Of a stretch of DNA of 64,000 nt, positions 18,799 to 27,581 are shown in pieces. Source of the stretch: Prado023 sp963818445 (GTDB lineage: Bacteria > Actinomycetota > Actinomycetes > S36-B12 > CAIYMF01); the NCBI GenBank assembly GCA_963818445.1, contig CAWFSG010000019.1, forward strand, positions 186,001 to 250,000, given 5' to 3'. Under the pieces are notes generated by a model that saw only the letters and a list, made by a program, of their open reading frames with translations, was not told the DNA's origin and made no database searches. Each line of letters starts with the position of its first letter. Position 1 is the stretch's first letter. Both the position numbers and the translations under genes were made by a program.

Positions 18799-20430
18799 TC
18801 AGGCGAGGAACATCCCGATGCCCGCGAAGATCGCCGTGTACACCGCCATGGGGATCACCGTCACCCGGATGATCGACCCCTCCGCGCCCAACAGGCCACC
18901 GACGGCCGCGACCGTCACCACGTTCGTCACACACACCATGTTCCCGGCGTTGGCGCCACCGACCTGCTGCGCCAGGACCACTCCGGGGTCGACGCCCACG
19001 CTCGTGGCGACGGACTCCTGCAGCGCACCGAACATCAGGTGGCTGAAGGTGGCGCTCCCGGAGACGAAGGAGCCCAGCGCACCGACCCACGGGGCAGCCA
19101 GCGGCCACCCCTCCCCGATGCTCTGCGCCGCTGCGCCCGCCAGCTCCAGGGGCATGGATTGCAGCCCCGTGGAGTTCACCCCGGAGTTGAGGAAGACCCG
19201 AACGATCGGGACGGCGGCCATCAGGACCAGGGCGGACCCGATCACGGCCTTCTGGGTGCTGTGGGCGGCCTCGCGCACCTGGGCGCCGTTCAGGTGGTGC
19301 AACCACGCGGTGAAGGCGGCCACGATCAGGAAGATCACACCGGGGGAGTAGAGGGGCTGGAAGCCGGCCGAGATGTCGGTCCCGAAAATGCCGACCCAGC
19401 TCAGCGTCCACGAGTTCAAGGTGGCCGTCACCTCCTCGACCACCCGGGTGATGAGCAGCAGGACGGTCAGCAGCGCGTACGGCGCCCAGACGCGCGCTGT
19501 CGACAGGTGCGCGGCCTCGGCCTCTGCCGAGGTCTGCTCGACCATCGCCTCCAGCTCGGCCGGGTCGATGTAGCCGACGGTGACAGACCACGGCGCCTTC
19601 GGCACGAGGACGCCCAGCTTGACCACGATGAACAGGATCGCCATCCCGGTGGCCGCACCGAGGATCCCCCCGAACTCGACGCCGAGGAAGCGGGTCCACA
19701 GGTATGCCGGGATCGAGAAGCTCAGCGCCGCCACCACGGTCAACGGGATCATCTCGACGAAGGGCCTGCGCCCCTTCTCCGCGGCGAAGACGTTGGTCAG
19801 GAACCACAGCATCAGCAGCGGGATGGTCATCCCCGCCACCACGTCGATGGCAGCCGTCGTGAGTGCCACATCGGTCATCGCCTGGGCATCCTCCGGGTTG
19901 GCCCACTCCCGTCCGGTCCCCTGGGTCAGCCCGACGATGATCGGCGTCCCGACCGCGCCGAAGGTCACGGCTGAGACATCAGCCATCAGGGCCAGGCACA
20001 CGGCAGCCATCGCGGGGAACCCCAGGGCGATCAACAGGGGGGCAGCCACGGTCGCCGGGGTCCCGAACCCGGCGGCACCCTCGATGAAGCACACCAGCAG
20101 CCAGCCGACGAACAGCATCTGGATGCGGCTGTCGGGACTGACCTTGAGCACGTCCAGGCGGATCAGGGCCAGCGAGCCGCTGGCGCGCATCACCCCAAGG
20201 AAGGCAAGGGCGCCCAGGACGATCAGGACCACCGACCCGGCGATGATCAACCCCTCGACCACCGATGCCGATATCTGCAGCGCGGGAACACCCCACGCGG
20301 CCATCGCGAGAACGATCGTGATCACCAGCGCGATGGGCATGGCACGGGAGGCCGGCATGCGCAGCAGGACGAGCAGGATCGCCACCGAGAGCACCGGCAT
20401 GAGTGCTGCGATCCATTGCGCGACGGTCAT
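18799..20430 (-). CDS. lctP: L-lactate permease (LctP family)
   Basis: 543 residues with about twelve to fourteen membrane segments, and LctP signatures: GFLGVMRASGSLALIR-like LAFLGVMRASGSLALIR, CFIEGAAGFGTPATVAAPLL near residue 100, and GSFVSGSATFSHLMFGALQ with ANAGNMVC near the C-terminus. The family imports lactate (and glycolate) with protons. No lactate dehydrogenase gene lies nearby, so the pathway is inferred from the transporter alone. Start ATG 20430. About 264 non-coding bases lie before the divergent secreted-protein gene and should hold both promoters. Confidence 0.88.
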   Translation of the reverse strand: MTVAQWIAALMPVLSVAILLVLLRMPASRAMPIALVITIVLAMAAWGVPALQISASVVEGLIIAGSVVLIVLGALAFLGVMRASGSLALIRLDVLKVSPDSRIQMLFVGWLLVCFIEGAAGFGTPATVAAPLLIALGFPAMAAVCLALMADVSAVTFGAVGTPIIVGLTQGTGREWANPEDAQAMTDVALTTAAIDVVAGMTIPLLMLWFLTNVFAAEKGRRPFVEMIPLTVVAALSFSIPAYLWTRFLGVEFGGILGAATGMAILFIVVKLGVLVPKAPWSVTVGYIDPAELEAMVEQTSAEAEAAHLSTARVWAPYALLTVLLLITRVVEEVTATLNSWTLSWVGIFGTDISAGFQPLYSPGVIFLIVAAFTAWLHHLNGAQVREAAHSTQKAVIGSALVLMAAVPIVRVFLNSGVNSTGLQSMPLELAGAAAQSIGEGWPLAAPWVGALGSFVSGSATFSHLMFGALQESVATSVGVDPGVVLAQQVGGANAGNMVCVTNVVTVAAVGGLLGAEGSIIRVTVIPMAVYTAIFAGIGMFLA

Positions 20431-20694
20431 CGATGTCCTCCGCTCGGCATCCCGCGGACACGGTATCGGCGATGCCACCGGCGGCGCGCTGTGGATCGCC
20501 CGAGGGGGCGTCGGAGCCCACACCGGGCGCACATCCCCTGACCCACAATCCAGGGTGGCGAATGATAGGGGCACCAGCCCGAATTCTCCCGCAATTGCAT
20601 CAGATCGGCGTGTCTGCCACGGTATGCCCGGGGATGGTGCCTGCAGGCGGCTCGTGGGGATGCCGGCGCAGGCTCGACGCGGGAGGGGCGACTG

Positions 20695-21840
20695 ATGGCC
20701 GGCGTACGCGCGGTGACCGCTCGGACGGTGGCGTCCCTGGCGTGCGCCCTGCTGGTCGCTGCGGGGGTCCCGACGGTGGCCGCCGGCGCGGAGCCACCAC
20801 CGGTGCAGCCCGCGACGGAGTCGGGCACGATGCTCGGGACGCTGTCGCTCATCCCGTGGTACGCCGCCCCCTCGCTGGTCAGCCTGCGCAAGGAGGTCGA
20901 CGCCCGTTGGCCGGGACGCAGCCGCATCAGCGACGGGGTCATCGGCGACACCCGGCACGCAGCGCGCACCAACAGCCACAACCCGGTGGGCGCCGGGAAC
21001 GGTCCTGCGGTGGGCACGCGCGGCGCCGTCCATGCCATCGACATCACCTCCGACGGCATCGACGTTGCCGCACTCCTCTCAGCGGTCGTCGGTGACCCGC
21101 GGGTCTGGTACGTGATCCACGACGGCCAGATCTGGAGCCGGACCACGGGATGGGCGCCGATCGCCCACCGCGGGGATCCACACACCACCCATATTCACGT
21201 CAACCTGCGCGAGGACAGCCAGTCCGCGGCCGTTGCCGCCGAGAACGACACTCGCTCCTGGTTCGGCAGCAGCACCTCCCCGGCCTTCCTCCAGAAGCCG
21301 TCGGCGGGCAGCTCGCTGACCACGGAGCAGACGACGCGACTCCAGCGGGCGCTCATCAAGCAGGGGTACGCGATCCCCGCCGGCGCGACCGGCAAGTACG
21401 GCGCCCAGACGACCGCCGCCGTGGCGGCGTTCCAGCGGGCCCAGGGCTGGAGCGGCTCGCAGGCCGATGGGATTGCTGGTCCCGAGACGCTGCGCCGCCT
21501 CGGCGTCACTGGGTCCAGCGGGACCTCGGGGAGTCGCGGAGCCTCGGCAGGCGTGCGCCCCGAGAAGCAATCGGCTCCCCGCACCCCTGCGGCCACAGTC
21601 ACCCCCGTCACGGCCCCCCGCACGGGATCCCGGTCCTGGGACCCCGGGAACGCTCGACTGGTCTACGACCTCCAGACCGCGCTGATCGCACTGGGCTACT
21701 CCATCCCGGCCGGTCCCACCGGGTACTTCGGCACCCGCACCAGGCAGGCGGTGGCGCAGTTCCAGGAGTCGTTGGGCTTCAGCGGCGACCAGGCCGACGG
21801 GATCCCCGGCGCCGTGACCCTGCGCCGCCTGGGGCTCTGA
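20695..21840 (+). CDS. Secreted peptidoglycan-binding protein with M15-like domain
   Basis: 381 residues. Signal peptide at 1-32 (LACALLVAAGVPTVAAGA). Residues 40-190 resemble a D-Ala-D-Ala-peptidase/endolysin fold: the zinc-type pair AVHAIDI (His, Asp) and HTTHIHVN (His-x-His) are in the M15 order. Two peptidoglycan-binding type 1 repeats follow at about 225-265 and 335-380, each with GYxIPAGxTGxxG and AVAxFQ and ending in LRRLG, joined by a Ser/Thr/Pro linker. A cell-wall hydrolase or wall-anchored protein is inferred; catalytic activity is not certain. Confidence 0.75.
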   Translation: MAGVRAVTARTVASLACALLVAAGVPTVAAGAEPPPVQPATESGTMLGTLSLIPWYAAPSLVSLRKEVDARWPGRSRISDGVIGDTRHAARTNSHNPVGAGNGPAVGTRGAVHAIDITSDGIDVAALLSAVVGDPRVWYVIHDGQIWSRTTGWAPIAHRGDPHTTHIHVNLREDSQSAAVAAENDTRSWFGSSTSPAFLQKPSAGSSLTTEQTTRLQRALIKQGYAIPAGATGKYGAQTTAAVAAFQRAQGWSGSQADGIAGPETLRRLGVTGSSGTSGSRGASAGVRPEKQSAPRTPAATVTPVTAPRTGSRSWDPGNARLVYDLQTALIALGYSIPAGPTGYFGTRTRQAVAQFQESLGFSGDQADGIPGAVTLRRLGL

Positions 21841-21859
21841 CGCGCGGCACCACGGCGCG

Positions 21860-23224
21860 CTACTGGGACGTCGGCCAGAGCGGCACCCAGAAGCCGACCT
21901 CCACGCCGCCGTCCGGCCGGTTGGCGGCGAATGCCCGACCGCCGTGGGACTCGGCGACATCGCGCACGATGGCCAACCCCAGGCCGGAGCCCGGGAGCGA
22001 GCGCGCCGAGGTCGATCGGTAGAAGCGGTCGAAGACGTGCCCGAGGTCCGCTGGATCGATGCCGGGTCCGCGGTCGCGGACCAGGACGGACCCCTGATCC
22101 ACGACGAGGTCGATCGGTGTCCCCCCCGGGGCGAACTTGCACGCGTTCTCCACGAGGTTCCACATCGCCCGGGACAGCAGGGCACCCTGCCCGAGGACGA
22201 CTGAGTCATCGACCTGCAGGGACACTTCACGGCCCGTTCGCCGGTGCGCGCGAGCGGCGACCGAGCGTGCCAGCGCGGCCAGGGACACTGCCTCACGGGG
22301 GGAGTCGGCGGGCACCGCGACCGCGAGCGTCACGACCTCGTCGACGAGCGCCGTCAGCTCCCGGGTCTCACCGTCCAGGTCGGCGATCACCCGGTCACGG
22401 ACCTCAGGGGACATGGCCTCGAACTGCCGCAGCAGGCTGACGTTCGTGCGCAGGGAGGTCAGGGGAGTGCGCAGCTCGTGACCGGCGTCCTGGACGAGTC
22501 GCTGCTGGTCGTCGCGGGCCTGCCCGAGGCGCACCAGCATCGCATTGAACGACGTCGCCAACCGTCCGACCTCGTCGGTTCCGGAGACCGGGACGTCGGT
22601 GTCGAGACGCCCCGTGGCTGTGACCGTCTCGGCAGCGTCCGTGAGCTCCACGAGACGGGCCGAGGTGCGACGGGCGACCAGCCATCCGGCCAGCGCCGCC
22701 AGGACCGCGACGAGGAGCCCGATCCCCGCCAGCAGCCAGGCCAGGGATGTCAGGACCTGGACGTTCTCCGAGACGTCGCGGCCCACCTGGACCGCCCCCT
22801 GGGCGCCCCCCGCGGTCTGCGTGACCAGCCGGTAGGGCCTCGTGTCGATGGTGGCGTCCGCGAACAGGACCGCCGGCGTCGCGGAGCGAGCCACGGCCAG
22901 GTCCTGGTCCCCGGTCGGAAGGGCCACGTCCTGCGGGTCGGCGATGACAGTCCCATCCGGCAGGAGCACCTGGGTGGGCAGGACGAGCTCCGTCCCGCCA
23001 CGCCCGCCGCGACCCTCACGGCCGTCAAGATCCTCGACGAGCTGGCGCGGCAGCTCACCCCGCGCCAGCTCCCGCGCGAGCGGCGTGGAGACCTCGAGCA
23101 GCGACTGGTCTATCTGGGCCTCGAGGCGGGAGGCCATCGCCACGTAGCTCAGCGTGCCCATCAGGATCGCGGCAGCGGTGACGACCGCGCCGAACAGGAT
23201 CGCCAGGCGGGTCTGCAGGCGCAT
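21860..23224 (-). CDS. Sensor histidine kinase (MprB/PrrB type)
   Basis: 454 residues from ATG 23224. TM1 at 8-30; an extracytoplasmic sensor region at 31-155 with a glycine/arginine-rich stretch (GREGRGGRGG); TM2 at 158-184; HAMP; HisKA with the phospho-acceptor His249 in QDAGHELRTPL; and an ATPase domain with N box NLVENACKF, DRGPGIDP and GSGLGLAIV. The gene begins one base after the regulator's stop. With the regulator and the upstream PepSY protein it forms a three-gene unit that probably senses an envelope signal. Confidence 0.9.
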   Translation of the reverse strand: MRLQTRLAILFGAVVTAAAILMGTLSYVAMASRLEAQIDQSLLEVSTPLARELARGELPRQLVEDLDGREGRGGRGGTELVLPTQVLLPDGTVIADPQDVALPTGDQDLAVARSATPAVLFADATIDTRPYRLVTQTAGGAQGAVQVGRDVSENVQVLTSLAWLLAGIGLLVAVLAALAGWLVARRTSARLVELTDAAETVTATGRLDTDVPVSGTDEVGRLATSFNAMLVRLGQARDDQQRLVQDAGHELRTPLTSLRTNVSLLRQFEAMSPEVRDRVIADLDGETRELTALVDEVVTLAVAVPADSPREAVSLAALARSVAARAHRRTGREVSLQVDDSVVLGQGALLSRAMWNLVENACKFAPGGTPIDLVVDQGSVLVRDRGPGIDPADLGHVFDRFYRSTSARSLPGSGLGLAIVRDVAESHGGRAFAANRPDGGVEVGFWVPLWPTSQ

Positions 23225-23225
23225 G

Positions 23226-23930
23226 TCAGTCCTCCCGCATGGTGTACCCCACGCCACGGACCGACCGGATCAGGGTGTCACCCGGGACGTCGAGCTTGCG
23301 CCGCAGGTAGCCGATGAACACGGCGAGGTTCTTGCTCTCGGGGCCGAAGTCGTAGCCCCAGATGCGGTCGTAGATGACGTGGTGCTCGACCACGATCCCC
23401 GCGTTGCGCATGAGCAGCTCCAGCAGGTCGAACTCGGTGCGCGACAGCGACACCTCCTGCCCGTGCGACCACACCCGACGGGCGGCCGGATCGAGGCGGA
23501 CGGGCCCGACCTCGAGCACAGGCTCGCGCTCCACATCGGCGACCGGGGCCGGGGGGAGCTGCGTGTCGACCCGTCGCAGCAGGGCCCGGATGCGGGCCAG
23601 GAGCTCGTCGAGGTCGTAGGGCTTGGCGACGTAGTCATCCGCCCCCGCGTCGAGCCCGGCCACCCGATCCGGGGTCTCGGTCCGGGCCGTGACCATCAGG
23701 ATCGGCACGCGATTGCCCTCGGCACGCAGGACGCTGCAGACGCCGAGGCCGTCGACGCCGGGCATCATCACGTCCAGGATCACCACATCGAAGGACCGGG
23801 CACGGGTGGCCGCAAGCGCCTGAACACCATCAGCGCAGGTGGTCACCTCATACCCGGCCAGCTCCAACGCGGTGGCCAACGACTCCCGGATCGCCCGGTC
23901 GTCGTCGGCCACCAGCACTGTCGAGCTCAT
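23226..23930 (-). CDS. OmpR-family response regulator (MprA type)
   Basis: 234 residues from ATG 23930. Receiver domain with acidic pocket VADDD at 8-11, phosphorylated Asp53 in ILDVMMP, and Lys in YVAKPYD. The OmpR winged-helix domain follows with LSRTEFDLLELLMRN, YDRIWGYDF and VRGVGYTMRED at the end. It is the partner of the adjacent kinase and likely controls its own operon, including the PepSY gene 19 bases upstream. Confidence 0.92.
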   Translation of the reverse strand: MSSTVLVADDDRAIRESLATALELAGYEVTTCADGVQALAATRARSFDVVILDVMMPGVDGLGVCSVLRAEGNRVPILMVTARTETPDRVAGLDAGADDYVAKPYDLDELLARIRALLRRVDTQLPPAPVADVEREPVLEVGPVRLDPAARRVWSHGQEVSLSRTEFDLLELLMRNAGIVVEHHVIYDRIWGYDFGPESKNLAVFIGYLRRKLDVPGDTLIRSVRGVGYTMRED

Positions 23931-23949
23931 CGGCTCAGTCTGCCCGATC

Positions 23950-24643
23950 TCAGGCAGAGGGAGTGGCCGATGTCGTGGAGTCGTCGCCCGCGTCGCCGGC
24001 ATCATCGTGTCCGGGTCCGCGGCCCTGGAACTCCTCGACCGAGGTGACCTTGAAGTCCTTGTCCATCTTGACCTCGACCTCGGTGCCGTCGGACTTGCGG
24101 ACGTGGGCCTCATAGGTGCCGTCGGAGTCGGTCTCGACCCGGATCACCGTGCCATCGGGCACCTTCGCCTTGGCCGCGGCCGTCGCCTTGTCAGCGTTGT
24201 CGCCGGTCAGCGGGGTCTCGCCCATGCCGGGTCCGCCACCGTGGCCCGCCACCATGGCGGCCTCCACCGCCGAACGCGTCCACGGACATGACCCCGAAGT
24301 CCTTGTCGAGCTTGACGACGACCTCGGTGCCGTCGGACTTGGTCACGTGGGCCTCGTATGTGGCGCCCCCGTCGGAGTCGGTCTCGACCCGGATGACGGT
24401 GCCACCGGGCACGGCGGCCTCGGCAGCAGCCGTCGCCTTCGCGGCATTGTCGCCGGTCAGCGGGGTCTCAGCCATGCCGCGCGGTTCCCGATCGTTCTGC
24501 TGGGCGTCAGCCGTGGCCGTCGGCGACGGATCGGCGGCGGTCAGGCTCGTCGTGACGGGGGAGGCGGTCGCCATGATGCCGGCGACAGCCACAGCGGCAG
24601 CTCCGATGGCGATCCCGGAGCCGATCTTCAGTGTGCGGTTCAT
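23950..24643 (-). CDS. Exported protein with two tandem PepSY domains (frameshifted near 24270)
   Basis: From ATG 24643, with GAGGAAGGA upstream. A signal sequence (IGSGIAIGAAAVAVAGIMA) is followed by two near-copies of a PepSY unit, each opening with ETPLTGDNA and containing GTVIRVETDSDG, YEAHV and KSDGTEV. The first copy is in one frame and the second, from about 24267, in another; a single-base shift in the glycine-rich joint explains this and the bridged protein is about 230 residues. PepSY domains often inhibit proteases or sense the cell envelope. As the first gene before the regulator and kinase it may be the periplasmic sensor or inhibitor for that system (inference). Confidence 0.78.
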
Positions 24644-24828
24644 CGTTGTGGTCCTTCCTCTGTGGACTGGTCGAGTTCTCGACCGTGGATCCACAGTGAC
24701 CGACCGAGGTAGGAGGCCGATCGCGGGAGGGTAAAGGGGCGGTGTGAGCCCTGGGGGGGTCATGATCGTCGAATTTGTTGGCCTCGCCCGGGCCACGTCC
24801 GGATGAGCCGGTGGTGAAGAATGGCCGA

Positions 24829-26160
24829 ATGCGCAACGTCGTGATCATGGGTGCCGGTGGCAGGGATTTCCACGTCTTCGCAACGGTCTTCCGTGACGAC
24901 CCGACGTATCGGGTGGTGGCCTTCACCGCAGCGCAGATCCCTGGGATCGATGACCGGACCTACCCGCCCTCCCTGGCTGGTCCGCTCTACCCGGACGGCA
25001 TCCCGATCGTCCCCGAGGAGCAGCTGGTCCCACTCATCGCCGAGCAGCAGGTCGACGAGGTCGTCTTCGCCTACTCCGACGTGGCCCACATCGATGTGAT
25101 GCACAAGGCGTCGATCGTGATGGCCGCAGGCGCGGACTTCCGGCTCGCGGGCCCGGCCGCAACCATGCTGCGCAGCACCAAGCCTGTGGTCGGGATCGGG
25201 GCCGTGCGCACCGGCTGCGGCAAGAGCCAGACGACGCGCGCCGTCGGCCGCCTGCTGCTCGACGCGGGACTCCGGGTGGCCCTCATCCGGCACCCGATGC
25301 CCTACGGCGACCTCGAGGCCATGCGCGTCCAGCGGTTCGGGACCCTGGCCGACATCGACGCCAGCAACCCCACCGTCGAGGAGCGCGAGGAGTACGAGGC
25401 GCCCGTCGAGATGGGCATGGTCATGTACGCGGGCGTGGACTATGAGGCGATCCTTCGGGCGGCCGAGCAGGAGGCCGACGTCATCGTCTGGGACGGCGGC
25501 AACAACGACTTCCCGTTCGTGCGCCCGGACGTCATGATCACCGTCGTCGATCCCCTGAGGCCCGGGCACGAGTCGTCCTACCACCCCGGGGAGACAACGC
25601 TGCGGATCGCCGACGTCGTCATCGTCAACAAGGTCGACAGCGCCGACACAGCAGACGTCGAGCGCGTGGTCGAGGCGGTCGGGCGCATGGTGCCCGACGC
25701 CGTGCTGATTCTCGCGGACTCCCCGGTGACTCTGGAGTCGGGGGAGTCCCTGGCCGGCAAGCGCGTCCTGGTCGTCGAGGACGGACCCACCCTGACCCAC
25801 GGGGGCATGCCCTTCGGCGCCGGAACGGTCGCCGCACGGGCAGCGGGTGCTGCGGAGATCGTCGACCCCCGGCCCTATGCCGTGGGGTCGATCGCGACGA
25901 CGTACCAGACGTATCCGGACACCGGGCCGATCCTGCCGGCGATGGGCTACGGCGACCAGCAGCTGGACGACCTCGCCGCCACCATCCGGGCCACGCCGGT
26001 GGACGTGGTCGTGTCCGGGACGCCGATGGACCTCGGGCGCATCATCACCGTGGACCAGCCGCTGATCAGGGCTTCCTACGTCCTGCGGGAGATCGGCTCA
26101 CCGACCCTGGCTGACGTCCTGGCCCCCTACATCGCCCGATGGACGGGCGATCTGGGCTGA
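24829..26160 (+). CDS. Cyclic 2,3-diphosphoglycerate synthetase-like P-loop GTPase
   Basis: A 443-residue protein with VVIMGAGGRDFHVFATVFR at the start, then a P-loop-like VGIGAVRTGCGKSQTTRA near residue 123, VIWDGGNNDFPF (Walker B region) and VIVNKVDSAD (GTPase specificity NKxD). This layout is that of the family annotated as cyclic 2,3-diphosphoglycerate synthetase, known from methanogenic archaea where it makes the osmolyte/thermoprotectant cDPG. Bacterial members are common but their product is not established. Start at ATG 24829; two GTGs just upstream are also possible. Confidence 0.75.
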   Translation: MRNVVIMGAGGRDFHVFATVFRDDPTYRVVAFTAAQIPGIDDRTYPPSLAGPLYPDGIPIVPEEQLVPLIAEQQVDEVVFAYSDVAHIDVMHKASIVMAAGADFRLAGPAATMLRSTKPVVGIGAVRTGCGKSQTTRAVGRLLLDAGLRVALIRHPMPYGDLEAMRVQRFGTLADIDASNPTVEEREEYEAPVEMGMVMYAGVDYEAILRAAEQEADVIVWDGGNNDFPFVRPDVMITVVDPLRPGHESSYHPGETTLRIADVVIVNKVDSADTADVERVVEAVGRMVPDAVLILADSPVTLESGESLAGKRVLVVEDGPTLTHGGMPFGAGTVAARAAGAAEIVDPRPYAVGSIATTYQTYPDTGPILPAMGYGDQQLDDLAATIRATPVDVVVSGTPMDLGRIITVDQPLIRASYVLREIGSPTLADVLAPYIARWTGDLG

Positions 26161-26243
26161 GTGTCGGTCTGCGTCCGCTGGCCTGCGCCGCCACCCCGCA
26201 TCTGTGACGGATCGAGTACTGCCCTCACGTGGGGAATGCATGC

Positions 26244-26267
26244 ATCAATAGATCCTGTTACATTGAT
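26244..26267. promoter_or_regulatory. Putative ArsR operator
   Basis: An inverted repeat, ATCAAT and ATTGAT separated by 12 bases, extends outward to TGC-AT / AT-GCA. It overlaps the start region of arsR. ArsR/SmtB repressors bind AT-rich imperfect palindromes of this form and the surrounding DNA is otherwise very GC-rich, so autoregulation by arsenite is inferred. Confidence 0.6.
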
Positions 26268-26613
26268 GTGCATGAAGACCCTCGAGATGACCCCGGCCAC
26301 GACCCCGGACCTTGGGGCGCACGCCCGCATGTTCCACGCCCTGTCCGACGAACGTCGACTGAGGATCCTCACCGCACTCCAGGGCGGAGAGTTGTGCGTC
26401 TGCGACCTGCAGGACGAGCTCGGGATGGCGCAGTCCCTGCTCTCGTTCCACCTCAAGGCCCTGCGCGACGCCGGCCTGGTCACCGTCCGGCGCGACGGGC
26501 GTTGGGCGCACTACTCGATCAGCACCCAGGGGCTGGCTCACGCGAGCGCAGCGATCGGCGAGCTGGGGCAGGTGTCGGCCGCCCGGACCACTGGACCCTG
26601 CTGCGGCGGCTGA
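26266..26613 (+). CDS. arsR: ArsR-family arsenic-responsive repressor
   Basis: About 115 residues. Winged helix-turn-helix with FHALSDERRLRILTAL, the metal site ELCVCDLQDELG (the Cys-Val-Cys of arsenite-sensing ArsR in helix 3), recognition helix AQSLLSFHLKALRDAGLV, and a C-terminal CCGG that may add a metal ligand. It should repress its own operon until As(III) binds. Start is ATG 26266 or 26272; neither has a Shine-Dalgarno sequence, so a leaderless mRNA is possible. arsM follows after 82 bases. Confidence 0.88.
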   Translation: MCMKTLEMTPATTPDLGAHARMFHALSDERRLRILTALQGGELCVCDLQDELGMAQSLLSFHLKALRDAGLVTVRRDGRWAHYSISTQGLAHASAAIGELGQVSAARTTGPCCGG

Positions 26614-26695
26614 CTCCGAGGCGGGCGCGACCCGCCGGACGACGAGCCGGATCCGACCGACCCCACACACCCGATCAATCACCCAGGAGGGCCAC

Positions 26696-27526
26696 ATGAC
26701 CACCGAGACCAACGAGATCCACCAGATCGTCCGCGACCACTACGCCGCAGCAGCCGTGCGAGCCACGACCACCGGCGTCACGTCCTGCTGCGGCGACGAC
26801 TGCTGTGGCGGGCAGTCCGCCGATCCCATCAGTGCCGACCTGTACGACCCCCAGCAGGTGGCCGACCTGCCCAGCGATGCGGTCCTGGCTTCCCTCGGCT
26901 GCGGGAACCCGACCGCCCTGGCGGAGTTGAACCCGGGGGACGTGGTCCTGGACCTCGGCTCGGGTGGCGGGATCGACGTCCTGCTGTCGGCGCAACGGGT
27001 CGGACCGACCGGCAGGGCCTACGGCCTGGACATGACTGACGAGATGCTGGCGCTGGCCAACCGCAACAAGGCGCAGGCCGGCGCCACGAACGTCGAGTTC
27101 CTCAAGGGAACCATCGAGGACATGCCCCTGCCCGACGAAACGGTCGACGTCATCATCTCCAACTGCGTGGTCAACCTGGCCGCCGACAAGGGCCAGGTGC
27201 TGCGCGAGGCGTTCCGGGTGCTGAAGCCCGGGGGCCGATTCGCCGTCTCCGACATCGTCGTGCGCGGCGACATGCCCGCCGCGGTGCGCGAGTCGATGGA
27301 GGCCTGGGCCGGGTGCCTCGCGGGGGCACTCGAGGAGCAGGAGTTCCTGCACCTGCTCGCGAAGGCTGGTTTCGTGGACGCGAGTGTCGAGCCCACGCGC
27401 GTCTACACGGCCGACGACGCCCGCTCCGTCCTCAGCGAGGACCTGGCGGCACTGGCCACGGCGGACCTCGCCGATGGCGCCTTCGCATCCGCGTTCATCC
27501 GCGCCCGCAAGCCCGAGGCAGACTGA
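26696..27526 (+). CDS. arsM: Arsenite S-adenosylmethionine methyltransferase
   Basis: 276 residues from ATG 26696, with AGGAGGG upstream. SAM-binding motif VVLDLGSGGGIDVLL near residue 83. ArsM cysteines are present: SCCGDDCCGG near residue 30, SNCVVNL near 157 and AGCLAGAL near 205, matching the three conserved As(III)-binding positions. The enzyme methylates arsenite to mono-, di- and trimethylated, partly volatile species. Directly downstream of arsR and likely induced by arsenite. Confidence 0.92.
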   Translation: MTTETNEIHQIVRDHYAAAAVRATTTGVTSCCGDDCCGGQSADPISADLYDPQQVADLPSDAVLASLGCGNPTALAELNPGDVVLDLGSGGGIDVLLSAQRVGPTGRAYGLDMTDEMLALANRNKAQAGATNVEFLKGTIEDMPLPDETVDVIISNCVVNLAADKGQVLREAFRVLKPGGRFAVSDIVVRGDMPAAVRESMEAWAGCLAGALEEQEFLHLLAKAGFVDASVEPTRVYTADDARSVLSEDLAALATADLADGAFASAFIRARKPEAD

Positions 27527-27581
27527 GGCAGGCGCGCGCGGCTCGCGTGGAGGTGAGGCTGGGCTGACGGAACGGTCTACT

